Below are positions 1-5,547 of a stretch of 5,547 nt of DNA, piece by piece. The DNA lies in the NCBI GenBank assembly GCA_947074265.1, contig CAMTPD010000144.1, positions 1 through 5,547 on the forward strand, in the 5' to 3' direction. Under the pieces are notes generated by a model. The model did not search any database and was not told the DNA's origin. It saw only the letters and a list, made by a program, of their open reading frames with translations. Both the position numbers and the translations under genes were made by a program. Position 1 is the stretch's first letter. Every line of letters begins with the position of its first letter. Source of the stretch: an uncultured Porphyromonadaceae bacterium (lineage in GTDB: Bacteria > Bacteroidota > Bacteroidia > Bacteroidales > CAMTPD01).

Positions 1-2
1 AT

Positions 3-455
3 CTACATGCTGGAATCCTTATATCCAGAAATTGCACAGCCCTTCCAAATCTCTATCAAGTCATTTCTAAATTGTCCTTGTCCAATACGACTTAATATAA
101 GGCGTTCTTTTTCTAGGGGCGTTAATCTAGGGTTGTGTTTAATTTGTTCGATTTGATTCTCGATACTATCTATTTGAAGAGTATGAGCAATAAGAAATTC
201 TATGTACAAATCAAGAGCACGACTATACATTGAGTTACCGCGGTTATTCTTGTCTAAAAATACTTTATAGCTAAAATATTTCTTTTTTAGATTTAGGACT
301 TCTTTGGGATTAGTGATTTCGTATAAATCAATATTTTCATGGAGTTTTTTTGCTAAATGATTAGAAATTGTCGTAATAGTATTAGAATATTTTTCAGGTT
401 TAGTAATTATATTGGGTCGTGTTTGCTTAAGCCAAGTGTTGAATCTATTTTTCAT
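3..455 (-). CDS. HNH endonuclease-like protein, N-terminal half only; stops before the catalytic core (probable pseudogene)
   Basis: The frame encodes 150 residues from an ATG at 455 to a TAG at 5-3. Its last 30 or so residues resemble the region just before the catalytic core in HNH restriction-type endonucleases: a Leu-Thr-Pro-Leu-Glu-Lys-Glu-Arg stretch, then RIGQGQFRNDLIEIWKGCAI and a Ser-Gly-Tyr turn. In that family the next residues are normally hydrophobic and lead into a Ser-His-Ile-Lys-Pro-Trp motif with the metal-binding His. Here TAG falls at that point, so no His-Asn-His residues are encoded and the product cannot be an active HNH nuclease. The rest is charged and helical, with no signal peptide or membrane segment. 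No clear SD is seen; the leader is AT-rich, with a weak TAACTTTA (476-469) resembling the Bacteroides -7 element. The gene is more AT-rich than its neighbours, suggesting accessory origin. It follows galE but lies beyond a terminator, so it would need its own promoter. Only 2 nt beyond the stop are visible. The family call is from recalled motifs. Confidence 0.6.
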   Translation of the reverse strand: MKNRFNTWLKQTRPNIITKPEKYSNTITTISNHLAKKLHENIDLYEITNPKEVLNLKKKYFSYKVFLDKNNRGNSMYSRALDLYIEFLIAHTLQIDSIENQIEQIKHNPRLTPLEKERLILSRIGQGQFRNDLIEIWKGCAISGYKDSSM

Positions 456-512
456 ATATTTAATTTATTAAAGTTAGTCCGAATTAATACATCTTTTTGA
501 ATTGATATTACA

Positions 513-558
513 AAAAGAGACTTCAAATCGTCGGGTGACGGGGTTTGAAGTCTCTTTT
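513..558 (-). terminator. Rho-independent terminator after galE, probably bidirectional
   Basis: A perfect 15-bp inverted repeat pairs 513-527 (AAAAGAGACTTCAAA) with 544-558. Inside it, CGTC (529-532) pairs with GACG (537-540) around a GGGT loop, leaving a small asymmetric bulge. Read on the minus strand, the hairpin ends in a run of T (516-512), as expected for intrinsic termination of the galE transcript. On the plus strand it is also followed by T-rich sequence (555-563), so it could stop transcription from either side. It separates the rnf-galE unit from the HNH-like gene. Confidence 0.9.
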
Positions 559-560
559 GT

Positions 561-594
561 TTTATGGTTGATTACCATTTATGGTTGGTTACCA
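561..594. repeat. Tandem 17-bp direct repeat in the galE 3' untranslated region
   Basis: Two head-to-tail 17-bp copies, 561-577 (TTTATGGTTGATTACCA) and 578-594 (TTTATGGTTGGTTACCA), differ at one position (A571 versus G588). Each copy also contains a short interrupted palindrome, TGGT-N5-ACCA. The pair lies between the galE stop codon and the terminator hairpin. It most likely arose by a local slippage duplication; a protein-binding or RNA-structural role is possible but nothing here shows one. Confidence 0.8.
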
Positions 595-610
595 CAAGGG
601 TGAGGAGGGT

Positions 611-1642
611 TTATTTTCCTTGTTCTTGTAGTTTTACTTGCCAGTTCCAAGCTGATAGAAGTGTGTCTTCTACGCTTTCTTTTGCTGTCCAGCCTAGTTC
701 GGTGTTTGCGAAGGTTGGGTTTGCCCATACTTTCTCGATATCACCTTCTCTGCGTCCTACGATCTTGTGGTTTACTTTTACGCCTGTTACTTTTTCGAAT
801 GCGTTTACAAGCTCAAGTACGGTAAGTCCGCGACCTGTACCTAGGTTGAATGTTTCAACTTTTTTCTTGCATTTGTTTTCTACGATACGGTCGATAGCGA
901 TTACGTGTGCTTTTGCAAGGTCTACTACATTGATGTAGTCACGTACGCATGATCCGTCTACTGTGTCGTAGTCGTTACCAAACACGCTAAGCTCTTGACG
1001 GATGCCTGCTGCTGTTTGTGTAATGAATGGTACAAGGTTTTGTGGAACGCCGTTTGGAAGTTCGCCAATCTCTGCGGTTGGGTGTGCGCCAATCGGGTTG
1101 AAGTAGCGTAGGATGATGCTGTGGAATGGTGCTCCTGCGTGTGCAACGTCGCGAATGATTTCTTCGTTGATTTGCTTTGTGTTTCCATAAGGAGACAAGG
1201 CTGGCTTGATAGGAGCTTCTTCTGTTACAGGTAGTACATCCGGCTGACCGTATACGGTACATGATGAAGAGAATACGATACCTTCTACACCGTATTGTGG
1301 CATAAGATCCAATAGGTTGATTAGCGAAACAAGGTTGTTTCTGTAATACAACAACGGTTTTTGTACCGATTCACCTACTGCTTTGCTTGCTGCAAAGTGG
1401 ATGATACCGGTGATGTCTTTGTGTTGATCGAATAGTTTTTTCAAACCATCGTAATCGTTACAATCTAGTTCGTGAAACTCTGGTCTGATGCCTGTGATGC
1501 CTTCGATGCGGTCTACTACGTCAGCGTTTGAATTTGACAAGTTATCGATGATGATAACTTCGTAGCCTGCTTGTTGAAGCTCTACGGTTGTGTGTGAACC
1601 GATGTAGCCGGTTCCTCCGGTAACTAAAATTTTGCCTTTCAT
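611..1642 (-). CDS. galE: UDP-glucose 4-epimerase
   Basis: A 343-residue cytoplasmic enzyme of the extended short-chain dehydrogenase/reductase family that interconverts UDP-glucose and UDP-galactose (Leloir pathway), supplying galactosyl units for glycans. The length fits full-length GalE (about 340). The N terminus has the NAD-binding GxxGxxG loop (G9, G12, G15, in TGGTGYIGSH). Catalytic residues are a Ser in SSSCTVYG (S127 by alignment to E. coli S124) and the YxxxK pair Y152/K156 in SPYGNTK. Family landmarks HFAASKAVGES (82-92), LRYFNPIGAHP (178-188), RDYINVVDLA (234-243) and FNLGTGRG (265-272) are intact. V305 occupies the position of E. coli Y299, which limits sugar size, so UDP-HexNAc activity is conceivable. 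The ATG at 1642 gives the canonical start; no SD is visible. It begins 25 nt after the rnfA stop, with no terminator or clear promoter between, so cotranscription with rnf is likely. No other Leloir gene is present. Confidence 0.97.
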   Translation of the reverse strand: MKGKILVTGGTGYIGSHTTVELQQAGYEVIIIDNLSNSNADVVDRIEGITGIRPEFHELDCNDYDGLKKLFDQHKDITGIIHFAASKAVGESVQKPLLYYRNNLVSLINLLDLMPQYGVEGIVFSSSCTVYGQPDVLPVTEEAPIKPALSPYGNTKQINEEIIRDVAHAGAPFHSIILRYFNPIGAHPTAEIGELPNGVPQNLVPFITQTAAGIRQELSVFGNDYDTVDGSCVRDYINVVDLAKAHVIAIDRIVENKCKKKVETFNLGTGRGLTVLELVNAFEKVTGVKVNHKIVGRREGDIEKVWANPTFANTELGWTAKESVEDTLLSAWNWQVKLQEQGK

Positions 1643-1667
1643 TATGCTTTATAATAAGATATTGAGG

Positions 1668-2240
1668 TTATACAATTCCTGAGAATCCCATGAATGCCAT
1701 TGCCAGAATGCCGGCAGTGATGAGTGCAATTGGTGTGCCTTTTACGCCTTCCGGTATAAGGGTTAGCGATAAGCGTTCTCTAATGCCCGCAAAGATAACC
1801 ATTGCTAGCGCAAATCCAATAGCTGTAGAGATTGCATATACTACGGATTGCAATAGGTTGAAGTCTTTTTGGATGACTACGATGGCTACACCAAGGATGG
1901 CACAGTTTGTTGTAATAAGGGGTAAGAATACGCCCAATGCCTGATAAAGGGCCGGGGATACTTTCTTTAGCATGATTTCTACCATCTGTACCAACGACGC
2001 GATTACGAGGATGAAACTGATGGTTTGCATATAGCCCAGGCCAAACGGATCGAGTACGTACTTCTGGATAAGGAAGGTTACGATGGTAGCGATCGTAAGT
2101 ACGAAGGTTACGGCAGCTCCCATACCGGCTGCTGTTTCTACTTTCTTAGATACACCAAGGAACGGACAGATTCCTAAGAATTGCGACAGTACGATGTTGT
2201 TTACAAATACGGCCGCGATAAATATCAAGATATATTCCAT
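1668..2240 (-). CDS. rnfA: Rnf electron transport complex subunit A
   Basis: A 190-residue integral membrane subunit of the Rnf complex (ferredoxin:NAD+ oxidoreductase, ion-pumping), homologous to NqrE of Na+-NQR. About six hydrophobic helices are visible, near residues 4-24, 38-58, 71-91, 102-122, 133-153 and 170-189. The two hallmark half-helix motifs are intact: NNIVLSQFLGICPFLG (14-29) with C25, and LPLITTNCAILG (106-117) with C113. From the family, these cysteines together with the matching pair in RnfE hold an iron-sulfur centre in the middle of the membrane. The length is usual for the family. The ATG at 2240 gives the standard MEYILIF-type N terminus. The gene starts 18 nt after rnfE; the leader is A-rich without a clear SD. 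I call it RnfA rather than NqrE because the same operon carries rnfC with its two 4Fe-4S motifs and has the order C-D-G-E-A. Confidence 0.97.
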   Translation of the reverse strand: MEYILIFIAAVFVNNIVLSQFLGICPFLGVSKKVETAAGMGAAVTFVLTIATIVTFLIQKYVLDPFGLGYMQTISFILVIASLVQMVEIMLKKVSPALYQALGVFLPLITTNCAILGVAIVVIQKDFNLLQSVVYAISTAIGFALAMVIFAGIRERLSLTLIPEGVKGTPIALITAGILAMAFMGFSGIV

Positions 2241-2258
2241 GATCGATTCTTTTTGTTA

Positions 2259-2864
2259 TTATGCTTTACGCATTTTGTTTACGATGGCGATCAGATAGCC
2301 TAGGGCGATGAATGCTCCCGGTGCTAATACGAAGATCAATGAGCCAAACTCTTCTGGGAAGATAGAGAAGTTGAATAGTTTGCCTGTGCCTAATAGTTCA
2401 CGTACCGAGCCTAGGAGTGTAAGTGCGAAGGTGAAGCCAAGACCCATGCCTAGTCCGTCGAGTGCCGACATGGCGATGTTGTTTTTGGCTGCAAATGATT
2501 CGGCACGTCCCAGTACGATACAGTTTACCACGATAAGTGGGATAAACAAGCCAAGGCTTTCGTATAGGGCCGGTACGAAGGCTTCCATACTCATTTGTAC
2601 CATGGTAACGAAGGTTGCGATGATAACGATGTAAGCAGGGATACGTACTTGATCGGGTATCAGATTCTTGACAGAGGATACTACCATGTTGGAACAAAGT
2701 AGTACGAATGTGGTGGCAAGTCCCATCCCAAGTCCGTTGATCGCTGAAGAGGTGGTTCCCAGGGTAGGACACATACCTAGTAGCAATACGAAGATTGGGT
2801 TTTCTTTTATGATGCCGTTCCAAAGAACGCTCAGGTCAAATTTAGACTTTTGCTCATTACTCAT
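2259..2864 (-). CDS. rnfE: Rnf electron transport complex subunit E
   Basis: A 201-residue membrane subunit of Rnf, homologous to NqrD and a structural partner of RnfA. The motifs NPIFVLLLGMCPTLGTTSSA (22-41, C32) and LFIPLIVVNCIVLGRAESFA (106-125, C115) provide the two cysteines that pair with RnfA for the intramembrane iron-sulfur centre. Further family marks are DGLGMGLGFTFAL (136-148) and RELLGTG (155-161). About six membrane helices are visible. The frame stays open upstream to an ATG at 2960, which would add 32 residues rich in Thr/Gln. I reject that start because it overlaps rnfG by about 100 nt, while the ATG at 2864 has AGGAGG 5 nt upstream and gives a normal family N terminus. The chosen start overlaps the rnfG stop by 8 nt, which suggests translational coupling. 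rnfA follows after 18 nt. Confidence 0.96.
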   Translation of the reverse strand: MSNEQKSKFDLSVLWNGIIKENPIFVLLLGMCPTLGTTSSAINGLGMGLATTFVLLCSNMVVSSVKNLIPDQVRIPAYIVIIATFVTMVQMSMEAFVPALYESLGLFIPLIVVNCIVLGRAESFAAKNNIAMSALDGLGMGLGFTFALTLLGSVRELLGTGKLFNFSIFPEEFGSLIFVLAPGAFIALGYLIAIVNKMRKA

Positions 2865-3510
2865 GGCTGCCTCCTTTTTTATCTGATTTTGAATTGTCTT
2901 GCTCTGTAGCCGATGTTGTACCATCGTGGTTGCCGTTGTTGTCGTATGCGCTGTAGGCACGGTTTACGGCATTCAAGAATGCGCGTGATGAGATGGTAGC
3001 TGCTGTGATTGCGTCTACGTCTCCACCGTCTTTGCTTACTTTAAGCGGTCCTTGTGCCAGGTCTTTGCCTAGTACGCTTTGTTTGTTTTTGTCTGCTCTG
3101 AACCATTCTTCCATTTTAGATCCGAGACCTGGGGTTTCGGCGTGTTGTAGTACAGAATAGTTGAGTAGTTTGCCTTCTTTGTCGAGACCTACGATTACTT
3201 TGATCTCGCCGCTGAATCCTTTCTTGGTGTTGCTCTCTACGGCTACACCTACAAGGTTGCCGTCCATTTTGGCAGGGTAGATGATGAGTGAGTCGCCGTC
3301 TGCGGTTACGCCTTTGTAGGCTTCGGCAGATGGGTTGTTGTTAAACTCGGGTGTTACCTCGCGGATCGCGTTCTCTAGCTTTGCTGCTTTGGATGCTGCG
3401 ATTGGGTCGGTAGTGAGTTTGTTTACGGTTGCTAATGCCGCTCCGGCAATCAAACAGATTCCGGTAAGGGACATGAGCATATTAGGTAAAGTAGATTTTA
3501 ATTTTGCCAT
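2857..3510 (-). CDS. rnfG: Rnf electron transport complex subunit G (covalent FMN subunit)
   Basis: A 217-residue subunit, NqrC-like, with one N-terminal membrane anchor (about residues 9-29) and an FMN-binding domain on the outer face of the membrane. It carries covalently linked FMN and relays electrons within Rnf. Visible marks are QHAETPGLGSKMEEWF (122-137) and DVDAITAATISSRAFLNAVN (164-183). The flavinylation site matches the ApbE-type pattern D-x-x-[S/T]-G-A-T except for Ala in place of Gly: D166, T169, A170, A171, T172, with T172 the expected FMN-linked threonine. After the domain comes a 27-residue hydrophilic tail (191-217) rich in Asn, Ser, Asp and Lys, apparently poorly conserved; its Lys-Lys-Gly-Gly codons also form the rnfE ribosome binding site. 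The start ATG lies 2 nt after the rnfD stop, preceded by a purine-rich GGAAGGAAG. The ApbE transferase needed for FMN attachment is not in the window. Confidence 0.96.
   Translation of the reverse strand: MAKLKSTLPNMLMSLTGICLIAGAALATVNKLTTDPIAASKAAKLENAIREVTPEFNNNPSAEAYKGVTADGDSLIIYPAKMDGNLVGVAVESNTKKGFSGEIKVIVGLDKEGKLLNYSVLQHAETPGLGSKMEEWFRADKNKQSVLGKDLAQGPLKVSKDGGDVDAITAATISSRAFLNAVNRAYSAYDNNGNHDGTTSATEQDNSKSDKKGGSHE
2870..2875 (-). promoter_or_regulatory. Shine-Dalgarno site for rnfE, inside rnfG
   Basis: AGGAGG reads on the minus strand from 2875 to 2870 and ends 5 nt before the rnfE ATG (2864). It is a near-perfect anti-SD match, unlike the A-rich leaders of rnfD, rnfA and galE here. 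It decides the rnfE start against the upstream ATG at 2960 and, with the 8-nt overlap, points to translation of rnfE coupled to rnfG. Confidence 0.75.
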
Positions 3511-3512
3511 GA

Positions 3513-4472
3513 TTACTTCCTTCCGAATAACTTAGGTTTACAATAGGTATTGATAAGCGGAGTAAGAGCATTCATAATAAGGATTGCGAATGACATACCC
3601 TCCGGATATGCTCCGAACATACGGATGATTACTGTGATAAGACCGATGCCTACACCGTAGATAATCATTCCTTTTTTGCTCATTGGCGAAGTAACGTAGT
3701 CTGTTGCCATGAAGATGGCGCCTAGCATCATACCTCCCGATAGCAATTGTACGGCAGGTCCTGCGTATTTAGCCGGGTTGATGCCGTGCATAATGCCTGA
3801 GAAGATGATTACGGTAGCGAAGATCGATACAGGGATGTGCCATGTGATGATCTTTTTCCATAGCATGTAGGCTAGTCCTAGCAATAGTCCTATCGCACAT
3901 ACTTCTCCGATGGAGCCGCCTTTGTATCCGAACATCAATTCTTGGAAGCCGGGGATGTCGCCGCCACCTGTTTTGATCAGGGTAAGTACGGTTGCTCCGG
4001 TTTCGGCATCCAGGTATGTTGTTGGGAAATGACTTGGAACGGGCCATGTGGTCATTTGCGCAGGGAAGGAGATAAGCAGGAATACACGTCCTACGAGTGC
4101 AGGGTTGAAGATGTTGTTTCCTAGTCCGCCGAATGACATTTTAGCGATACCGATGGCTACCAACGAGCCTAGCACGATGATCCAGATTGGTAGATTGGAT
4201 GGTAGGTTGAAGGCTAATAGAAGACCGGTAATTAGTGCTGATCCGTCTTTGATGGTGACGTGACTTTTCATGATGAACTTTTCGATCAGGTATTCGAAAA
4301 GCAAACATGAAATAACGGCTGTTGCCGTAACGACAACTGCTCCTAGTCCGAAGAAATAGAACGAAGCAAGTAGTGCCGGTATGAGTGCTATAACCACACC
4401 GTACATGTTTTTCTCAATGCTGTCGCCACTATGTACGTGCGGAGAAGGTGCTATGATTAATTTATTTTCCAT
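3513..4472 (-). CDS. rnfD: Rnf electron transport complex subunit D (membrane flavoprotein)
   Basis: A 319-residue polytopic membrane subunit of Rnf, homologous to NqrB and thought to form part of the ion-translocating core. The N terminus has the typical APSPHVHSGDS (8-18). Several hydrophobic helices follow, from about residue 23 to 310. Conserved segments are IKDGSALITGLLLAFNLP (74-91), GGLGNNIFNPALVGRVFLL (115-133), ATDYVTSP (256-263) and the C-terminal YPEGMSFAILIMN (289-301). The covalent FMN site matches D-x-x-[S/T]-G-A-T exactly: D155, T158, G159, A160 and T161 in DAETGATVLT, with T161 the expected flavinylated residue. The length is somewhat short but normal for non-proteobacterial RnfD. 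The start ATG lies 16 nt after rnfC; the leader (ACAAACAAGCAAAAA) is A-rich without an SD, common in Bacteroidetes. It ends 2 nt before rnfG. Confidence 0.97.
   Translation of the reverse strand: MENKLIIAPSPHVHSGDSIEKNMYGVVIALIPALLASFYFFGLGAVVVTATAVISCLLFEYLIEKFIMKSHVTIKDGSALITGLLLAFNLPSNLPIWIIVLGSLVAIGIAKMSFGGLGNNIFNPALVGRVFLLISFPAQMTTWPVPSHFPTTYLDAETGATVLTLIKTGGGDIPGFQELMFGYKGGSIGEVCAIGLLLGLAYMLWKKIITWHIPVSIFATVIIFSGIMHGINPAKYAGPAVQLLSGGMMLGAIFMATDYVTSPMSKKGMIIYGVGIGLITVIIRMFGAYPEGMSFAILIMNALTPLINTYCKPKLFGRK
3516..3524 (-). promoter_or_regulatory. Purine-rich ribosome binding site for rnfG, inside rnfD
   Basis: GGAAGGAAG, read on the minus strand from 3524 to 3516, forms the last three sense codons of rnfD (Gly-Arg-Lys). 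Its AGGA core sits 7 nt before the rnfG ATG, a workable SD spacing. With only 2 nt between the rnfD stop and the rnfG start, it suggests that terminating ribosomes reinitiate on rnfG. Confidence 0.55.
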
Positions 4473-4488
4473 TTTTTGCTTGTTTGTA

Positions 4489-5547
4489 TTATGACTTTCT
4501 CGCTCTGATGATACCCATTACTTTGCTTTTTCCTACACGGATGTAGTCGAGCAACGGACGGTGTGCCGGGCATGTATAGCTACATGAGCCACACTCGATA
4601 CAGTCGGTGATGTGATCGCTTTCGGCTTTGTCCCATACTTCGAATGAAGTCTCTGCCATAAGTAGGTTCGGTTCAAGCCCCATCGGACATACGTTGACAC
4701 ATTTGGCGCAACGGATACATGGTTCCATTGGTTTACGTGCCGACTCTTTGTCTTCCATGATGAGGATGCCTGAGCTTCCTTTTGTGGTAGGGATGTCGGT
4801 GCTTACAAGGGCTTTACCCATCATAGGGCCACCACCGATGATTTTGCCTGTGTTGGCAGGTAGTCCGCCTGCGGCTTCGATCAGATTGGAGATTGGTGTG
4901 CCTACACGTACAAGCAGGTTGCATGGGTTAGTTAATGCTTTTCCTGTTACGGTAACTACACGCTCAAATAACGGTTTGTTTTTTTGTACGGCTTCGTATA
5001 CGGCAAAGGCGGTACCTACGTTTTGTACTACGGCTCCTGTAGCGATAGGGAGTCCGCCGCTTGGTACTTGCTTGCGCGTAACGGCGTCGATCAATTGTTT
5101 TTCACCTCCTTGTGGGTATTGCACTTTCAATGGCATGATTTCGATGCCCGGATATTGTGATGCAAGTGCCGAAAGGTGTTTGATTGCGTCGGGTTTGTTA
5201 TTTTCTACTCCGATTACGGCTTTGGTTACGTTGATGGCTTTCATCAACAGGGTGGTGCCTACCATGATTTCTTCGCCTTTTTCCATCATGAGTTGATGGT
5301 CTGAGGTTAGGTATGGCTCGCACTCTACGGCATTGATGATAAGGATCTCTGCTTTGGTGCCCGGAGGTGGGGTTAGCTTGATGTGGGTAGGGAAGGTTGC
5401 TCCTCCTAGTCCTACGATACCGGCATTGGCAATCTTGTCTACGATTTCTTTTGCCTGGTATTCTGTGCTTTTATTTAATGTTGTAGAGCGGTCGATGGTT
5501 TCTTCCCATTCGTCTCCTTCTACGTCGATGATGATGGCAGGGCGTTT
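4489..5547 (-). CDS. rnfC: Rnf electron transport complex subunit C, 5' end outside the window
   Basis: The peripheral NADH-interacting subunit of Rnf. It is open to the window edge: 352 residues are visible and roughly 90 N-terminal residues are probably missing. The in-frame ATG at 5289 is internal, because 86 further codons upstream (5547-5290) continue the family without a stop. They include GIVGLGGATFPTHIKL (visible residues 43-58), part of the NADH/FMN-binding fold shared with the complex I 51-kDa subunit, and INAVECEPYLTSD (71-83). Later come a glycine-rich GKIIGGGPMMG segment and two ferredoxin-type 4Fe-4S motifs, CIRCAKCVNVCP (C277, C280, C283, C287) and CIECGSCSYTCP (C316, C319, C322, C326). 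These clusters distinguish RnfC from NqrA. The protein ends 26 residues after the last cysteine, so it lacks the long Ala/Lys-rich C-terminal extension of E. coli RsxC. rnfB is expected just upstream. rnfD starts 16 nt downstream. Confidence 0.97.
   Translation of the reverse strand, partial: KRPAIIIDVEGDEWEETIDRSTTLNKSTEYQAKEIVDKIANAGIVGLGGATFPTHIKLTPPPGTKAEILIINAVECEPYLTSDHQLMMEKGEEIMVGTTLLMKAINVTKAVIGVENNKPDAIKHLSALASQYPGIEIMPLKVQYPQGGEKQLIDAVTRKQVPSGGLPIATGAVVQNVGTAFAVYEAVQKNKPLFERVVTVTGKALTNPCNLLVRVGTPISNLIEAAGGLPANTGKIIGGGPMMGKALVSTDIPTTKGSSGILIMEDKESARKPMEPCIRCAKCVNVCPMGLEPNLLMAETSFEVWDKAESDHITDCIECGSCSYTCPAHRPLLDYIRVGKSKVMGIIRARKS

Noticed and set aside
469..476. TAACTTTA on the minus strand as a Bacteroides-type -7 promoter element for the HNH-like gene
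   Set aside because: It matches TAnnTTTG at five of six fixed positions, but no TTTG -33 element is seen at the right distance, and the region is so AT-rich that a chance match is likely.
564..938. 124-codon open frame on the plus strand beginning in the tandem repeat
   Set aside because: It overlaps the 3' third of galE, which is clearly coding on the other strand, and has no SD or recognisable protein motif.
2865..2960. 32-residue N-terminal extension of rnfE starting at the ATG at 2960
   Set aside because: It lies inside rnfG, is Thr/Gln-rich unlike any RnfE N terminus, and the ATG at 2864 has AGGAGG at proper spacing.
4628..5296. 222-codon open frame on the plus strand, antisense to rnfC
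   Set aside because: It lies wholly across rnfC, whose protein has intact Fe-S motifs in the opposite frame. The antisense translation shows no recognisable family, and its length follows from codon bias in rnfC.
1668..5547. Possible Na+-translocating NADH:quinone reductase (nqr) operon instead of rnf
   Set aside because: RnfC has two CxxCxxCxxxCP motifs and the C-D-G-E-A order; an nqr operon would have NqrA without such clusters and NqrF at the end, but galE follows here.
1..5547. CRISPR array, tRNA, rRNA, insertion sequence or riboswitch
   Set aside because: No regularly spaced repeats, cloverleaf, transposase or terminal inverted repeats were seen. The only non-coding stretch of note is 456-610, explained by the terminator, the tandem repeat and an AT-rich leader.

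Overview
The window reads as a core-chromosome segment of an anaerobic member of the Bacteroidales (Bacteroides/Parabacteroides/Porphyromonas-like; the genus cannot be fixed from the sequence alone). The assignment rests on the gene order rnfC-D-G-E-A followed directly by galE, which I recall as typical of Bacteroidales genomes, on the mostly A-rich leaders without Shine-Dalgarno sites, and on the protein sequences. Every supported gene lies on the minus strand, so transcription runs from high to low coordinates.

Layout, in transcription order. Positions 5547-4489 hold the 3' four fifths of rnfC, whose start lies beyond the window. Then come rnfD (4472-3513), rnfG (3510-2857), rnfE (2864-2259) and rnfA (2240-1668). 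Gaps are 16, 2, -8 (overlap) and 18 nt. Together they encode most of the membrane-bound Rnf complex (ferredoxin:NAD+ oxidoreductase). RnfB is not in the window; it is expected just upstream of rnfC. galE (1642-611), a UDP-glucose 4-epimerase, follows rnfA after 25 nt and probably shares the transcript. A 17-bp tandem duplication (561-594) and a strong, apparently bidirectional hairpin terminator (513-558) close the unit.

Beyond the terminator, 455-3 is a visibly more AT-rich gene for the N-terminal half of an HNH endonuclease-like protein. It stops at a TAG codon just where the conserved HNH core should begin. It looks like a decayed or laterally acquired accessory gene and marks the edge of the conserved block.

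How the genes work together: RnfC carries the NADH/FMN-binding fold and two 4Fe-4S clusters. RnfA and RnfE are paired membrane subunits, each with two conserved cysteines for a shared intramembrane iron-sulfur centre. RnfD and RnfG each carry a covalent-FMN threonine motif. The complex passes electrons from ferredoxin to NAD+ and exports Na+ or H+. GalE belongs to sugar-nucleotide metabolism and has no obvious mechanistic link to Rnf. I see no undescribed multi-gene system here; the points worth a second look are the interrupted HNH gene, the SD-dependent-looking overlap at rnfG/rnfE, the variant RnfG flavinylation motif and the GalE gatekeeper residue.
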